A DNA stretch of 64,000 bases. Origin: Lachnospiraceae bacterium UBA7202. Its GTDB lineage: Bacteria; Bacillota; Clostridia; Lachnospirales; Lachnospiraceae. The stretch lies in contig DKUO01000043.1 of the NCBI GenBank assembly GCA_002490705.1, forward strand, positions 62,001 to 126,000. The letters run 5' to 3'. Shown here piece after piece: positions 35,134 to 43,332 of this stretch. Numbering within the stretch: position 1 is the stretch's first letter; the number at the start of each line of letters is the position of its first letter. Position numbers and translations under genes: made by a program. Below the pieces are notes generated by a model. The model had not been told where the DNA came from. It worked only from the letters and a program-made list of their open reading frames with translations, and did no database searches.

Positions 35134-36045
35134 TTAATCATTGCTTATATGATGAATCTCTTCCGTATCGTCTGTGATCGGAAGGATCTTCGTATCCTCC
35201 ATGGCCTGAATCTTTTCAATCAGTCTCGGCAGCGCCTCTACCGTTGTGTCCTTGTCAGAGGCGTCATGCAGTAATATGATCGCTTCTTTAAAATTTTGCA
35301 GCTTGGCCGTGGAATTCCTCACAATGGCGTCAGCGCTTATATAGGCCGATGAAGCATCGCCTGATGATACATTCCAGTCATAATAGCTCATATCCTGCTC
35401 TTCCAGATACGCGATCAACTCATGCATGTCCACTTTGCTCACGGTATTGCTGCTGCCGCCGGGGAATCTGCAATATCTGCACCATACGCCGGTTGTATCG
35501 TAGAGAAATTCCTGTAGCTTTGTGAGATCCTCCACAAAGCTCTCCTTAGACTGGTAAATCTCATTGTACTTATGGCTGTAGGAATGCATCGCAAGGGTAT
35601 GTCCCTCCTCCACAATCCTTTTATATAACGGCTGGTATCTCTCTTCCTCTTTCCCGACCACAAAAAAAGTCGCCTTCACATCGTACTCTGCCAGAATATC
35701 CAAGATCTCTCCGGTATTGCCGCTGGGACCGTCATCAAAGGTGAGATATACTTTTCTCTCTCCCTCCCCGGTTTCTGCGTCAACGTCATCTATATCGGAC
35801 TGACCGCTTCTGACTTCGTCCACACCGGAGGCCGTATACACACCCGCTTCTCCTCCCCCGGACTCCTGACTCACTGCCATAGCAGGGGATGCCGACTCAC
35901 GCAGTTCCTGCAGTTCCCGTTTCGCGTCATAGAGATTTACCCCTAAGACAATACAAAGAACCGACAATACCAGTATTGTGGAAAGCGGAATAATGACGAG
36001 CAGCCGTTTCATCAGTTGAAAATGTGCATCCTGTTCGGCATCCAT
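35134..36045 (-). CDS. polysaccharide deacetylase (NodB domain), membrane-anchored
   Basis: About 303 residues from the ATG at 36045 (AAGGA upstream). One N-terminal membrane helix (about 15-38) and a Ser/Gly-rich linker lead to the NodB domain: YLTFDDGPSGNTGEIL with the catalytic Asp pair, metal site HSYSH, then RFPGGSSN and LLHDASDKDTT. It probably removes acetyl groups from peptidoglycan or another wall polysaccharide outside the cell. It is first in the run deacetylase-bactofilin-pyrH-frr. TATAAT at 36119-36114 on the minus strand is its likely -10. Confidence 0.92.
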   Translation of the reverse strand: MDAEQDAHFQLMKRLLVIIPLSTILVLSVLCIVLGVNLYDAKRELQELRESASPAMAVSQESGGGEAGVYTASGVDEVRSGQSDIDDVDAETGEGERKVYLTFDDGPSGNTGEILDILAEYDVKATFFVVGKEEERYQPLYKRIVEEGHTLAMHSYSHKYNEIYQSKESFVEDLTKLQEFLYDTTGVWCRYCRFPGGSSNTVSKVDMHELIAYLEEQDMSYYDWNVSSGDASSAYISADAIVRNSTAKLQNFKEAIILLHDASDKDTTVEALPRLIEKIQAMEDTKILPITDDTEEIHHISND

Positions 36046-36231
36046 CTCATCAGTTCCTTCTTTGAAAATCAAGCAGACAAACGCCTGACTTTCTATTCTT
36101 TATCTCACATTCTATTATACTATATCACATTCGGGAGATTACGCAAAGAAATTTCGAGAAAAAAAAAGAAGAAAATTTCGCCAGAAAAGGTTTTCGCCGT
36201 GTATCCGCCAAGGCTGCGCACCACGTTTCCG

Positions 36232-36260
36232 TTGACAAATCCGTCCTCCGGTGATAAAGT
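36232..36260 (+). promoter_or_regulatory. promoter of the mntP riboswitch transcript
   Basis: TTGACA (36232-36237), 17-base spacer, TAAAGT (36255-36260). Transcription would begin near 36267, just ahead of the riboswitch. Confidence 0.7.
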
Positions 36261-36267
36261 ATTATTT

Positions 36268-36443
36268 ACAAAAATCCCATGGGGGAGTAGCAAGCGCGCG
36301 GCGTAACAAGTCAACATACTGACCATTCGGTCTGGCTTGTTTTAAATTGCGAGACTCATGTATAGCGTTGAAACTATGCATGACGTCCGTATAAATTGGC
36401 AGATATTACCCAAGTATAGTTTCAAGACTGTACTTGGGTTTTT
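36268..36443 (+). ncRNA. yybP-ykoY manganese riboswitch with terminator
   Basis: The aptamer landmarks GGGGAGTAGC (36282-36291) and GTCAACATACT (from 36309) are the conserved yybP-ykoY segments, separated by stems AACAAG/CTTGTT and GACC/GGTC. A terminator (ACCCAAGTA 36408-36416, TACTTGGGT 36431-36439, then T-run) follows. Bases 36368-36379 can pair with 36414-36425 (12 bp, one G-U) and would break the terminator. Mn2+ binding should allow read-through into mntP. Confidence 0.92.
36408..36443 (+). terminator. riboswitch-controlled terminator before mntP
   Basis: A 9-bp stem ACCCAAGTA/TACTTGGGT with extra weak pairing inside the loop, followed by TTTTT at 36439-36443. It stands 20 bases ahead of the mntP ATG. 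Confidence 0.9.
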
Positions 36444-36463
36444 CTATTCAGGAGGGACAAAAG

Positions 36464-37045
36464 ATGGAATGGAATCAACAATTTTTCTTTAACAGCATAC
36501 TGCTCGGCGTAGGACTGGCGATGGACGCCTTTTCCGTATCTCTCGCCAACGGGTTGAGCGACCCAGCTATGAAAAGGAAAAAGATGTGCGGCATCGCGGG
36601 TGTGTTCGGTTTCTTTCAGGCGCTGATGCCCATGATCGGCTGGGTCTGTGTGCACACGATGGTGCAGTATTTTAAAATGTTTGAGAAATGGATCCCCTGG
36701 ATCGCACTGGCGCTGCTTCTCTTTATCGGCGGAAAAATGCTGTTGGAGGGCATCCGTGACAAGCAGGAGGAAACCGCGCATGACAGAATCGGCCTGTACG
36801 CGCTGTTCATTCAGGGCGTCGCCACCTCCATAGACGCCCTGTCGGTAGGCTTTACCATTGTGGATTACAATCTTCTCATGGCCCTTGCCTGCTCGCTGAT
36901 CATCGCCGCCGTGACCTTCCTCATCTGCATCGCCGGGCTGTCCATCGGCAAACGGTTCGGGACAAAATTTTCCGGCAGGGCCGCCATACTGGGCGGCACG
37001 ATCCTGATCGTGATCGGGCTGGAAATCTTTTTTACAGGCTTATAG
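36464..37045 (+). CDS. mntP: MntP-type manganese efflux pump
   Basis: About 193 residues from the ATG at 36464, with GGAGGG upstream. Six membrane helices are arranged as two repeats of three. The signature acidic residues are in GLAMDAFSVSLANG (helix 1) and TSIDALSVGFT (helix 4), the metal path of MntP. It exports excess Mn2+. The manganese riboswitch in its leader confirms the function. It is convergent with tsf, with a shared terminator between. Confidence 0.97.
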   Translation: MEWNQQFFFNSILLGVGLAMDAFSVSLANGLSDPAMKRKKMCGIAGVFGFFQALMPMIGWVCVHTMVQYFKMFEKWIPWIALALLLFIGGKMLLEGIRDKQEETAHDRIGLYALFIQGVATSIDALSVGFTIVDYNLLMALACSLIIAAVTFLICIAGLSIGKRFGTKFSGRAAILGGTILIVIGLEIFFTGL

Positions 37046-37079
37046 GCCCGCACCTAATTTCCATAAACAGGCATAGAAG

Positions 37080-37111
37080 AAGCCGGAAACCCGTCCATGG
37101 ATTTCCGGCTT
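37080..37111. terminator. terminator between mntP and tsf
   Basis: AAGCCGGAAA (37080-37089) pairs with TTTCCGGCTT (37102-37111). On the plus strand it is followed by GTCGTTTTG and on the minus strand by CTTCTTCTAT, so it may act both ways. Confidence 0.75.
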
Positions 37112-37150
37112 GTCGTTTTGCCAGTAACTTCACTTTACAGTAATTTAATC

Positions 37151-38089
37151 TTAGTTCCCCGCCATCTGCTTCGCAACCTCTTCCGCGAAATTCTCTTCCT
37201 TCTTCTCAAGGCCCTCGCCGGTCTCAAAACGGACAAATCTCTTTACGGAAAGCTTCGCGTTGTTCTCTTTGGCAACCTGCTCAATATACTTCGCAACAGT
37301 CTGCTTGCCGTCCTCCGCCTTCACGTAAATCTGCTCTAAGAGGCATACCTCCTTGAGTTCCTTGTTCAGGCGTCCGTTCACGGCGCCCTCGATCACCTTG
37401 TCGGGCTTGCCTGCCATCTTCGGATCATTCTTGATCTGCTCTGCGAGAATCTCCCGCTCATGTGCCTTGTACTCCTCGGACACCTCGTCCGTGGAAACAT
37501 ACTTCGGATATAAAGCCGCCACCTGCATGGCAATGTTGGTGAGCGCTTCCTTCACCGCATCGTTCACAACATCCGTAGCCGCCTCAACGATAACGCCGAT
37601 TCTGCCGCCGCCATGCACATAAGTCACTACACAGCCGTCCGCCGCGGTAACCTTCTCGAATCTTCTGATCGTCAGGTTCTCACCGATCACGGCAACTTTG
37701 TCAACCAGCGCATCCTTCACCGTCTTAGCGCTATCCAAATGCCATTTTTCTGCAAGGAATGTATCCAGATCCTTCGCGTCGGACTCCACCGCCTGCTTCG
37801 CCACCGCTTCCACATAGGCCTGAAAATCCTCGTTCTTCGCCACGAAATCCGTCTCGGAGTTTACCTCCACGACAGCCGCTGTCTTCTCATCCTTAACCGC
37901 CACACGGCAAAGACCCTCAGCTGCGATTCTGCCCGCTTTCTTCTCCGCCTTCGCCTGACCGTTCTTTCTCAAATATTCTACCGCTGCATCCATGTCGCCG
38001 TCCGTCTCGTTTAGAGCCTTCTTGCAATCCATCATGCCCGCACCGGTCATTTCTCTCAACTCTTTTACCATTGCTGCTGTAATAGCCAT
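37151..38089 (-). CDS. tsf: translation elongation factor Ts
   Basis: 312 residues. The N-terminal UBA-like part carries the signature LREMTGAGMMDCKKALNE. The core has VEVNSETDFVAKNEDF and CVVTYVHGGGRIGVIVE. It reloads EF-Tu with GTP. It follows rpsB by 33 bases under one promoter. pyrH, usually next, is about 3 kb away past mntP and two wall genes. Confidence 0.98.
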   Translation of the reverse strand: MAITAAMVKELREMTGAGMMDCKKALNETDGDMDAAVEYLRKNGQAKAEKKAGRIAAEGLCRVAVKDEKTAAVVEVNSETDFVAKNEDFQAYVEAVAKQAVESDAKDLDTFLAEKWHLDSAKTVKDALVDKVAVIGENLTIRRFEKVTAADGCVVTYVHGGGRIGVIVEAATDVVNDAVKEALTNIAMQVAALYPKYVSTDEVSEEYKAHEREILAEQIKNDPKMAGKPDKVIEGAVNGRLNKELKEVCLLEQIYVKAEDGKQTVAKYIEQVAKENNAKLSVKRFVRFETGEGLEKKEENFAEEVAKQMAGN

Positions 38090-38122
38090 CTATTTTCCCT
38101 CCTGCATTATCTTTTTCGATCC

Positions 38123-38872
38123 TTACGCCTCTTCGTCAGTCTCCTCAACCTTCTCCATCTCAGCCTCGGACGCATACTCGTCAGCCTCTGCTCCCTGGTT
38201 TGCCTCAACAACCGCATCGGCCATCTTGGACACGATCAGCTTCACCGCCCGGATCGCATCATCGTTTCCGGGAATGATATAGTCAAGTTCCTCGGGATCA
38301 CAGTTGGTATCACCGATACCGATCAGGGTAATGCCAAGCGTATGGGCCTCCTGCACGCAGATTCTCTCCTTCTTGGGGTCTACCACGAAAATACAGTCGG
38401 GTGTTCTGGTCATGTTCTTGATACCGCCCAGATTCTTCTCCAGCTTCTCCCACTCTTTCTTGATCTTAATAACTTCCTTCTTGGGAAGTACTTCAAATGT
38501 GCCGTCCTCAGACATTCTCTCAATCGCTTTTAATCTCTCGATTCTGGACTGAATCGTCTTAAAGTTGGTGAGCATACCGCCCAGCCATCTCTCATTCACA
38601 TAGTACATGCCGCAGCGCTCCGCCTCAGTCTTCACCGCATCCTGCGCCTGCTTCTTGGTTCCTACAAAGAGGATGGTGCCGCCCTGAGCCACCACATCAA
38701 ATACTGCCTTGTAGGCCTCGTCCACCTTGCCGACAGACTTCTGTAAGTCGATGATGTGGATGCCGTTTCTCTCTGTGAAGATGTAGGGTGCCATCTTAGG
38801 ATTCCATCTTCTGGTCTGATGTCCGAAATGTACACCTGCCTCCAACAACTGCTTCATTGAAATAACGCTCAT
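38123..38872 (-). CDS. rpsB: 30S ribosomal protein S2
   Basis: 249 residues from the ATG at 38872 (GGAGGTAG upstream). An extended frame to 38959 crosses the leader structure and is rejected. S2 stretches LLEAGVHFGHQTRRWNPKM and LGITLIGIGDTNCDPEELDY are intact. The C-terminus is acidic (EADEYASEAEMEKVEE). The long leader and its stem suggest autogenous control, as known for S2 in other bacteria. Confidence 0.98.
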   Translation of the reverse strand: MSVISMKQLLEAGVHFGHQTRRWNPKMAPYIFTERNGIHIIDLQKSVGKVDEAYKAVFDVVAQGGTILFVGTKKQAQDAVKTEAERCGMYYVNERWLGGMLTNFKTIQSRIERLKAIERMSEDGTFEVLPKKEVIKIKKEWEKLEKNLGGIKNMTRTPDCIFVVDPKKERICVQEAHTLGITLIGIGDTNCDPEELDYIIPGNDDAIRAVKLIVSKMADAVVEANQGAEADEYASEAEMEKVEETDEEA

Positions 38873-38898
38873 AATTCTACCTCCATTTGGTTGTCTGC

Positions 38899-38962
38899 CA
38901 TATGCCTTACGTCTCTCTGCCACCCTTGCGTCTTTGGGGCACCGGCATGGACTGGGCATATG
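38899..38962 (-). promoter_or_regulatory. structured rpsB 5' leader
   Basis: In the rpsB leader CATATGCC (from 38962) pairs perfectly with GGCATATG (to 38899) and encloses a smaller stem TGCC...GGCA with CCC/GGG. The start codon lies 27 bases after the outer stem. Such a fold is expected of a ribosomal-protein leader, but I match no named family. Confidence 0.55.
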
Positions 38963-39001
38963 TGATTAATAGGATAACGTGTGTCTTACGCACACTAAAA
39001 T

Positions 39002-39030
39002 ACTATAACACAAAGGAATCCCCCGTGCAA
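39002..39030 (-). promoter_or_regulatory. promoter of rpsB-tsf
   Basis: Minus strand TTGCAC (39030-39025), exactly 17 bases, TATAGT (39007-39002). It starts about 120 bases before the rpsB ATG. No terminator separates it from the chemoreceptor gene upstream. Confidence 0.75.
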
Positions 39031-39033
39031 GTA

Positions 39034-41118
39034 TCAGTTTTTAAACATTTCCACAATATTTTTGAGTTTCACCACATTTTCCGAATTGGTCTCCACCAGT
39101 TCCGCGTTGCCCTCCACCAGATGGGAGACATCCTCTGTCTTCTGGGCAATGCTGCTGATATTCTCCGCCGCTTCCGCGACCACCTGTGTGATGTTGTTGA
39201 CCGACTCCGCAATCTCCACAATAGCGGAAAGCAGGGTATCCACCTCGTTGCCGATCTCCTTCATATTCTCCTCAAAATTAGAGGCATCCTGCGTATATTT
39301 CTCCGCCACGCCCATAAAATCGCTGTAATCTTTGAGCACGGTCTCTTCCAGGAAAGAAATCGTCTCCTGTAAGCAGGATTCCATATTCTCCACCGCCTGA
39401 TTCACTTCCGTGGTAATGCCGTTGATATTGCTGATCGTGGAGGATGTCTGTGAAGCCAGTCCGCCGATCTCGTCCGCAACCACCGCAAAGCCTCTGCCTG
39501 CCTCTCCCGCTCTCGCCGCCTCTATCGACGCGTTTAACGCCAGCAGATTCGTCTGCCCGGAGATGTCCAGAATGGACTGGGTGAGCTGATTGATCTTCTC
39601 CACGGCCCGCGCCTGCTCCATAGCCTCCGCACTCTTCTCCTGCACACCCCGGTACATCTGGGTCGTCTTGTTCTGGGCCTCGCCCGTTGTGTTTCTCAGA
39701 TCATCTGCCCGCTGTTTGCTCTCCTGAGAAGCCCTCTCGCCCTCCTTGGAGTTATCGCGGATTGCCTGCGCCCGATCCCGGATCTGGCTGACCGTATGAT
39801 TGACCGTATCCATAGCCGCCGCCGTCTCCTCCATAGCCGCCGCAAGTCCCTGTGTCATTTCAGAGTTCTCTCCGCTCATGCCCTGTACCTGTTCGGTGGT
39901 ATCCGAAAGTTTTAACAGCGTTTCATCCAAATCGGAGTAGGTTGTCTGGATATCCGCCACCATAGAACGGAGGCTTGCGCGCATCTCCCTGAGGGAGTTG
40001 GCCATATTGCCGCTCTCGTCGTTGCGTTTGCAGAGCTTGTCGCTGTTGGCATTCTTTGCAAAATTAAACTTGGCTGTGTTGGAAACAATTTCATTAATCT
40101 GTGTGATGGGTTTGGTAATCGCCATGCCGATCATAGTTCCTATCACAACCGCAATCGCCACTGCAACCAGCATACCGATCACAATCAGCGTAGTGATCCG
40201 GCTTGCCGCGCTCTTCATTTCGGACTCCGGCGCCGTCAGCACATAATGCATACCGTTGATGAGCGTTGCATAACACATGTCCTTTAATTCACCCTGATAG
40301 GTATAATTGACAGGCTGTCCCTCCATCGCCGGGTCAGCCAGCGCGTTTGTCATTTCGCCGGAATCATCAAGCCCTGAAATGGCTGTCCCGGCGTCAATCG
40401 TCTTATGATAGGAAATATTGCCGTCTGCATCCGCCAAAAAAGCTGAACCGGTCTCAAACACCGTGGCATTGTCCACAATATTCGTAAATTTGTCAAAGGC
40501 AATGTCCATGCCGATAATGCCGATGGATTCCCCCTCTATCACAATGGGAATCACATAGGAGACCATGTACACATTGATATTGGAATTTAAGTAAGGAGCC
40601 ATCCAGGTTGGCTTTCCGTTCTGCACAGGTATGTAATACCAGCCTACATGCTCCAGATCATCAGGCGAATACATGGAGAAATCTGTAGGCACCAAAGCCT
40701 CAAAGGGTTCCGTATCGCTGTTCCGGCTCCAGAAAACGCCGCTGTCCGGCTCCGTGAAATCCGGATTATAGCGGATATACGCCGTCAGCGCGCCCTCCGT
40801 ATTGCCGCCCACATCGTAGAGCACTTCGTCCATAACTGCCGTGAAATTATCGACATAAGATTTATTTGTCTTAAAAGCTTCCACATCCGTCAACTGCTGT
40901 AGTGCAATGCTGTACGCCGTATTGACAGATTGCTCCACTCTGCTCATCTGGGCATTGAGCTGTGCCGCCTGATTTGTGCAGGCATACTGCATTTCCCTTT
41001 GAGAATCGGCGTACACTGTTTTTCTGGAATTCAGAATACTGACTCCGCCGCAAATGAAGGATGTCAGAAGCGTACACACAATTACCGTCGCCAAAATTCT
41101 CGCCTTAATTGATTTCAT
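39034..41118 (-). CDS. methyl-accepting chemotaxis protein with dCache-type sensor
   Basis: 694 residues. A membrane helix (about 8-30), a large extracytoplasmic double-Cache domain (about 40-300, including GESIGIIGMDIAFDKFTNIVDN), a second helix (about 305-330), a HAMP-like segment (ITKPITQINEIVSNTAKF) and a cytoplasmic signalling domain with tip EAARAGEAGRGFAVVADEI. dCache sensors often bind amino acids or other small acids, and the ligand is not readable here. It is the last gene of the fla/che operon in this window. Confidence 0.95.
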   Translation of the reverse strand: MKSIKARILATVIVCTLLTSFICGGVSILNSRKTVYADSQREMQYACTNQAAQLNAQMSRVEQSVNTAYSIALQQLTDVEAFKTNKSYVDNFTAVMDEVLYDVGGNTEGALTAYIRYNPDFTEPDSGVFWSRNSDTEPFEALVPTDFSMYSPDDLEHVGWYYIPVQNGKPTWMAPYLNSNINVYMVSYVIPIVIEGESIGIIGMDIAFDKFTNIVDNATVFETGSAFLADADGNISYHKTIDAGTAISGLDDSGEMTNALADPAMEGQPVNYTYQGELKDMCYATLINGMHYVLTAPESEMKSAASRITTLIVIGMLVAVAIAVVIGTMIGMAITKPITQINEIVSNTAKFNFAKNANSDKLCKRNDESGNMANSLREMRASLRSMVADIQTTYSDLDETLLKLSDTTEQVQGMSGENSEMTQGLAAAMEETAAAMDTVNHTVSQIRDRAQAIRDNSKEGERASQESKQRADDLRNTTGEAQNKTTQMYRGVQEKSAEAMEQARAVEKINQLTQSILDISGQTNLLALNASIEAARAGEAGRGFAVVADEIGGLASQTSSTISNINGITTEVNQAVENMESCLQETISFLEETVLKDYSDFMGVAEKYTQDASNFEENMKEIGNEVDTLLSAIVEIAESVNNITQVVAEAAENISSIAQKTEDVSHLVEGNAELVETNSENVVKLKNIVEMFKN

Positions 41119-41146
41119 GATGTCCCTCCCCTTGTTTCTTTCCTGT

Positions 41147-41857
41147 CTATTGACCTGTTACAATCTTTGCGATCTGTTCTTCGGTCGCACCGGCCGGAAT
41201 CTGAAAGGTTCCGGGCCTGAGCTTCTTATCGTAACCGTGTTCGCAAAGATACGTATCGTAAGAAGATGCTGAAGAAACAACTCCCGTTGTCTCCAACTTT
41301 TTTGCCACCGTATAAGAACTGTCTCCACTGACGATCGTTATACTTTTCGTCCCGCCGGATGCAGGAAGCGCATCGCTGTTTTCCTCCGTCTTTGCCTGAG
41401 CAGGTTTTTCTTCATCATCCTGCTTATTCATCTCATTGGTGTCCGCTTTGGGCTTTGTCTCCGTAGTCGCTGCGGAGGTAGTCGTCTGTACCGGCTTCGG
41501 CGTATCCACTGTGGGCTTCTGCTCCGTTTTGGCTGCCGCATCCGCCCCGGCTGAATCTTCCGGTGTTTCCGCCTTTTTCTCTTCAAGCTCCGCCTCCGGC
41601 TTCACGGCCACATCCAGTTTCACCGGCGTATCTGCCGCCGCGGCGTCCTCCTCTTCCGTCTCCGTTTCCCCCTCCTCTTCACTGGAAGGTTCCAGCAGAC
41701 GGGTATCCTCAGTCATACCCAGTTCCTTCGCTCTGGCTATCACCTCTTCATCTGTCATTTCTCTTTTTTTTGTACCGCCCGACAGCGCAATCCCCATTAT
41801 GACCGCCGTCACGATAATTCCGAGGCCAAGACCCCGGAGATAGTATTTTTTCTCCAT
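41147..41857 (-). CDS. single-pass membrane protein with MltG/YceG N-terminal-like domain
   Basis: About 236 residues from the ATG at 41857, two bases after the preceding stop codon. One membrane helix (about 8-27), then about 130 residues of Glu/Thr/Ala/Pro-rich linker, then a 60-residue C-terminal domain (SGDSSYTVAKKLETTGVV, RPGTFQIPAGATEEQIAKIV). This resembles the LysM-like substrate-binding part of endolytic transglycosylases, without their catalytic part. It sits in the fla/che operon, so it may bind peptidoglycan near the motor (inference). Confidence 0.7.
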   Translation of the reverse strand: MEKKYYLRGLGLGIIVTAVIMGIALSGGTKKREMTDEEVIARAKELGMTEDTRLLEPSSEEEGETETEEEDAAAADTPVKLDVAVKPEAELEEKKAETPEDSAGADAAAKTEQKPTVDTPKPVQTTTSAATTETKPKADTNEMNKQDDEEKPAQAKTEENSDALPASGGTKSITIVSGDSSYTVAKKLETTGVVSSASSYDTYLCEHGYDKKLRPGTFQIPAGATEEQIAKIVTGQ

Positions 41858-41858
41858 T

Positions 41859-42941
41859 CTACACACCCTCGAACAGATCTATCACCAGCTTCACCTCGCC
41901 GAGACCAAGACCCAGCTCCTTGGCAATCGCCATATTGGACTTTCCCGCCTTGTGAAGTTCCAGTATTCTCTCATTGCTATTACGCCCGTTATCTTTTCCC
42001 TGAGCAAAACGGATATCCACTCCACGCGGCTCCTCACTCACAGGCGCAGGCACATTCTCCCTACTGTTTCCGAAGATCCCTAACCTTGCAAATGCCTCGC
42101 TGGTAGAAATATCCTGCTCCTCAGCCACATAATCCGCCTCCGGCTCATGGATAATCTCCACCCGTCTCGGCCGTATCGGCTGAAAATCTATCTCTTCTTC
42201 GCCCCCGGCGCTCTCCTCCGGCTCCGTTTCCAGCCTCCGCTCCGGCTCTGTTTCCGTCTGGGGCTCCTCCTCTTCCATAGCATCCTCGATGGCTGCTTCA
42301 CGCACTTCCGCCACCACCTCGGGTGAATAAGCTCTCGCGCTGTGAATGGACCAGAGATCGGTCCGGGTATCCTCCACGGCGCCCATCACAGACTGCACGG
42401 CCTCCTGAACTGCCTCCTGGGCTTCCCTTGCGGAAAGCTCTGCGTTATGGATCCGCATGAGGGCTCCCTCCGCCGCCTCCTCAGCCTCCTTCGCCTTTTT
42501 GACCATCTCGCCGGCCGTAATCTCCGCATCGCGCGCGGTCTGCCGAATCTCCTCCGCAACCTGATTGGCCTCTCCGATACTGGTCATCAGCGTATCATGC
42601 TTGTCATTCAACATATCGTAGAGGAACGTAACTTCCTTATGATTTTTATTGATTTCCTCCAGCACAGTGTCCGAATACTCGTTCACCGCCATGATCTTCT
42701 CATTCGCCACGCGCTCCATAGCGCGCTCCGTCTTTTCTATGGAGTAGCCGATCGTTTCATCCACGATATCGGAGACCTTTTCTCTGACGCTCTCCGCCTC
42801 GCTCTCCACCATTTTCCTGATTTCGGCCTCACTGATCAACTGCACTTCTTCATCCACGTTCTTCTTTCCCGCCGGCAGTAAATATCCCAGAAGGAATACC
42901 CCTGCGCCAATGATAATCAGAACGATTTCTATTACACTCAT
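41859..42941 (-). CDS. DUF6115-type membrane-anchored coiled-coil protein
   Basis: 360 residues. N-terminal membrane helix (about 4-22), long Glu/Ala/Arg-rich coiled coil (about 35-205), acidic proline-poor linker, and a compact C-terminal helix-turn-helix-like module (RILELHKAGKSNMAIAKELGLGLGEVKLVIDLF). This layout fits DUF6115 proteins found beside fapA and sigD in clostridial flagellar operons. Function is unknown. The HTH-like end on a membrane protein could be a protein-binding rather than DNA-binding fold. Confidence 0.78.
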   Translation of the reverse strand: MSVIEIVLIIIGAGVFLLGYLLPAGKKNVDEEVQLISEAEIRKMVESEAESVREKVSDIVDETIGYSIEKTERAMERVANEKIMAVNEYSDTVLEEINKNHKEVTFLYDMLNDKHDTLMTSIGEANQVAEEIRQTARDAEITAGEMVKKAKEAEEAAEGALMRIHNAELSAREAQEAVQEAVQSVMGAVEDTRTDLWSIHSARAYSPEVVAEVREAAIEDAMEEEEPQTETEPERRLETEPEESAGGEEEIDFQPIRPRRVEIIHEPEADYVAEEQDISTSEAFARLGIFGNSRENVPAPVSEEPRGVDIRFAQGKDNGRNSNERILELHKAGKSNMAIAKELGLGLGEVKLVIDLFEGV

Positions 42942-42980
42942 GTTTTTCCCTTTCGTAATCCGACTTGATAGCTGCCCGGA

Positions 42981-43298
42981 CTAGCCTCTGGCGTCAAAGG
43001 TATTTACACCCTTGAGCAGCACCTTTCCGTCCGGCTCTTGTTTTTTCTGTTTTCTGCCGCGGCCGCCGTCTCCAGAATACTCATTGCTGCCCTTTTCCTT
43101 AGCGTCGAATTTTTTCTGACGGTTTTCCGCCTTATCTCCCTGATTGACCCGCTGTACCTGTCTCTCCACCTGCTTGGTCATCTGTTGTCCGAAATTGGAC
43201 TGATCCACCAGACCCTTCGTGTCCTCATTGTGTTTCACTGTAGTAAAATCCTGGGCCCTTGTGATCTGGCCCTGCATTTCCACAAAACCTATCGCCAT
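42981..43298 (-). CDS. small basic protein of the flagellar operon, unknown function
   Basis: 105 residues, no membrane segment, rich in Lys, Gln and Gly, probably largely disordered after residue 50. FVEMQGQITRAQDFTTVKHN is the best-ordered part. The N-terminal part looks conserved and the tail variable. I do not recognise a named family. Its constant position between fapA and the DUF6115 gene suggests a structural or regulatory role in flagellar assembly (inference). Confidence 0.7.
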   Translation of the reverse strand: MAIGFVEMQGQITRAQDFTTVKHNEDTKGLVDQSNFGQQMTKQVERQVQRVNQGDKAENRQKKFDAKEKGSNEYSGDGGRGRKQKKQEPDGKVLLKGVNTFDARG

Positions 43299-43332
43299 AA
43301 TTACTCCCTTCCAAAATCCCGTCTCTCACACG

